Source: Deltaproteobacteria bacterium (GTDB lineage: Bacteria > Desulfobacterota > Desulfobacteria > Desulfobacterales > ETH-SRB1). From it: 5,757 nt of DNA. Both the position numbers and the translations under genes were made by a program. Of the stretch, positions 5,416 through 5,757 are shown one piece after another (position 1 is the first letter of the stretch; the number at the start of each line of letters is the position of its first letter). The stretch covers positions 1-5,757 of the forward strand of contig JAFDFV010000134.1 of the NCBI GenBank assembly GCA_019309665.1, in the 5' to 3' direction. The notes beneath the pieces were generated by a model that was not told the origin of the DNA, ran no database searches, and saw only the letters and a program-made list of their open reading frames with translations.

Positions 5416-5463
5416 GGGTCAAAGGCAGACTTGACCCCTTTTAAGGCAGACTTGACCCCTTTT
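5416..5463. repeat. Inverted REP-like hairpin fused to a 21-bp tandem repeat
   Basis: GGGTCAA (5416-5422) and TTGACCC (5431-5437) pair around AGGCAGAC. Read on the - strand, the loop is GTCTGCCT, a near match to the GTCTACTA loop of the upstream hairpins, so this copy is inverted relative to them. From 5422 a perfect 21-base unit (AAGGCAGACTTG...CCTTTT) is repeated once, at 5422-5442 and 5443-5463. The second copy runs directly into the transposase remnant. Confidence 0.8.
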
Positions 5464-5757
5464 CCTTACAATATCAACAGTGATGAAAAGACTTCTGACC
5501 GGTCATGCAATGTATTTCAATCGCAAACATAATCGTGTGGGGCATCTATTTCAAAATCGATATAAATCCATTCTTTGCCAGGAAGATGTTTATGCGCTTG
5601 AACTGATAAGATATATTCATTTGAACCCACTTCGGGCCAAAATAATACCTGACCTTAAGTTTCTGGATAAATATACGTACAGCGGTCATGCTGCCATAAT
5701 GGGAAAGAAAAAGAATAATTGGCAGGATACCGATTATGTTCTCAAATTATTTAATTC
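5456..5757 (+). pseudogene. Y1 / REP-associated tyrosine transposase, C-terminal part, N-terminus missing, open at right edge
   Basis: The frame is open from just after TGA 5453-5455 to the window end; ATG 5483 is the first Met but has no ribosome binding site. The sequence MKRLLTGHAMYFNRKHNR, VGHLFQNRYKSILCQEDVY, LELIRYIHLNPLRAKI and WQDTDYVLKLF is characteristic of the second half of the IS200-like single-strand transposases that mobilise REP elements. The usual first half, with the HVxxRGN start and the His-hydrophobic-His (HUH) metal site, is absent; REP-like repeats stand where it should be. The residues PLFLTISTV before ATG 5483 still resemble the family, placing the break near 5456-5463. 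The fragment cannot be an active transposase alone. Whether the far C-terminus is intact cannot be seen. Confidence 0.8.

Noticed and set aside
5231..5463. CRISPR array
   Set aside because: The repeats are directly adjacent with no spacers of uniform size, the copies are only two plus an inverted relative, and no cas-like gene is nearby.

Overview
The window looks like an accessory region of a bacterial chromosome, probably from a Deltaproteobacterium / Desulfobacterota relative. That placement is an inference from memory: GGGTCAAGTCTRC-type repeats next to a REP-associated tyrosine transposase, and transglutaminase proteins of this build, are common in that group. All recognisable genes are on the + strand. 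Base composition changes along the window: the left defence genes (1-1923) are more GC-rich, and everything from about 2040 onward is clearly AT-richer, which suggests segments of different origin.

Left block (1-1923): the 3' end of a type III restriction enzyme (Res) gene, followed after five bases by a gene for a 490-residue DUF4062 - GHKL-type ATPase - winged-helix protein. This pairing is typical of type III restriction-modification islands. The res end is damaged twice: one base is missing in a poly-A run near 243-249, and a perfect 25-bp tandem duplication (332-381) follows. The DUF4062 gene is intact, but its 3' end lies in a degenerate in-frame repeat that contains the stop codon.

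Middle debris (1924-2627): no intact gene. It holds the rest of the repeat, an orphan piece of winged-helix-like coding sequence (2043-2213), and a small gene with an excellent ribosome binding site (2249-2514) broken by a one-base frameshift. A possible promoter precedes the next gene.

Transglutaminase block (2628-5172): a long gene for a membrane-anchored transglutaminase-fold protein with a complete Cys-His-Asp triad. It is split into two same-frame halves (2628-3539 and about 3573-5051) by a single TGA at 3537-3539. Overlapping its 3' end is a 44-codon ORF (5038-5172) with a near-perfect ribosome binding site, encoding a leucine-rich basic helix with an acidic tail. This ORF is easy to miss and may be translationally coupled to the gene upstream.

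Right block (5173-5757): a 30-nt hairpin, a two-copy 40-bp repeat carrying REP-like hairpins, an inverted REP-like hairpin fused to a 21-bp tandem repeat, and then the C-terminal part of a Y1/REP-associated tyrosine transposase that runs off the right edge without its HUH-containing N-terminal part.

Overall, at least three genes carry single-site lesions and there are four short tandem duplications within 5.8 kb. The window is best read as a decaying defence/accessory island. The candidates for unexplored biology are the DUF4062-ATPase tied to type III restriction and the membrane transglutaminase with its 44-residue partner.
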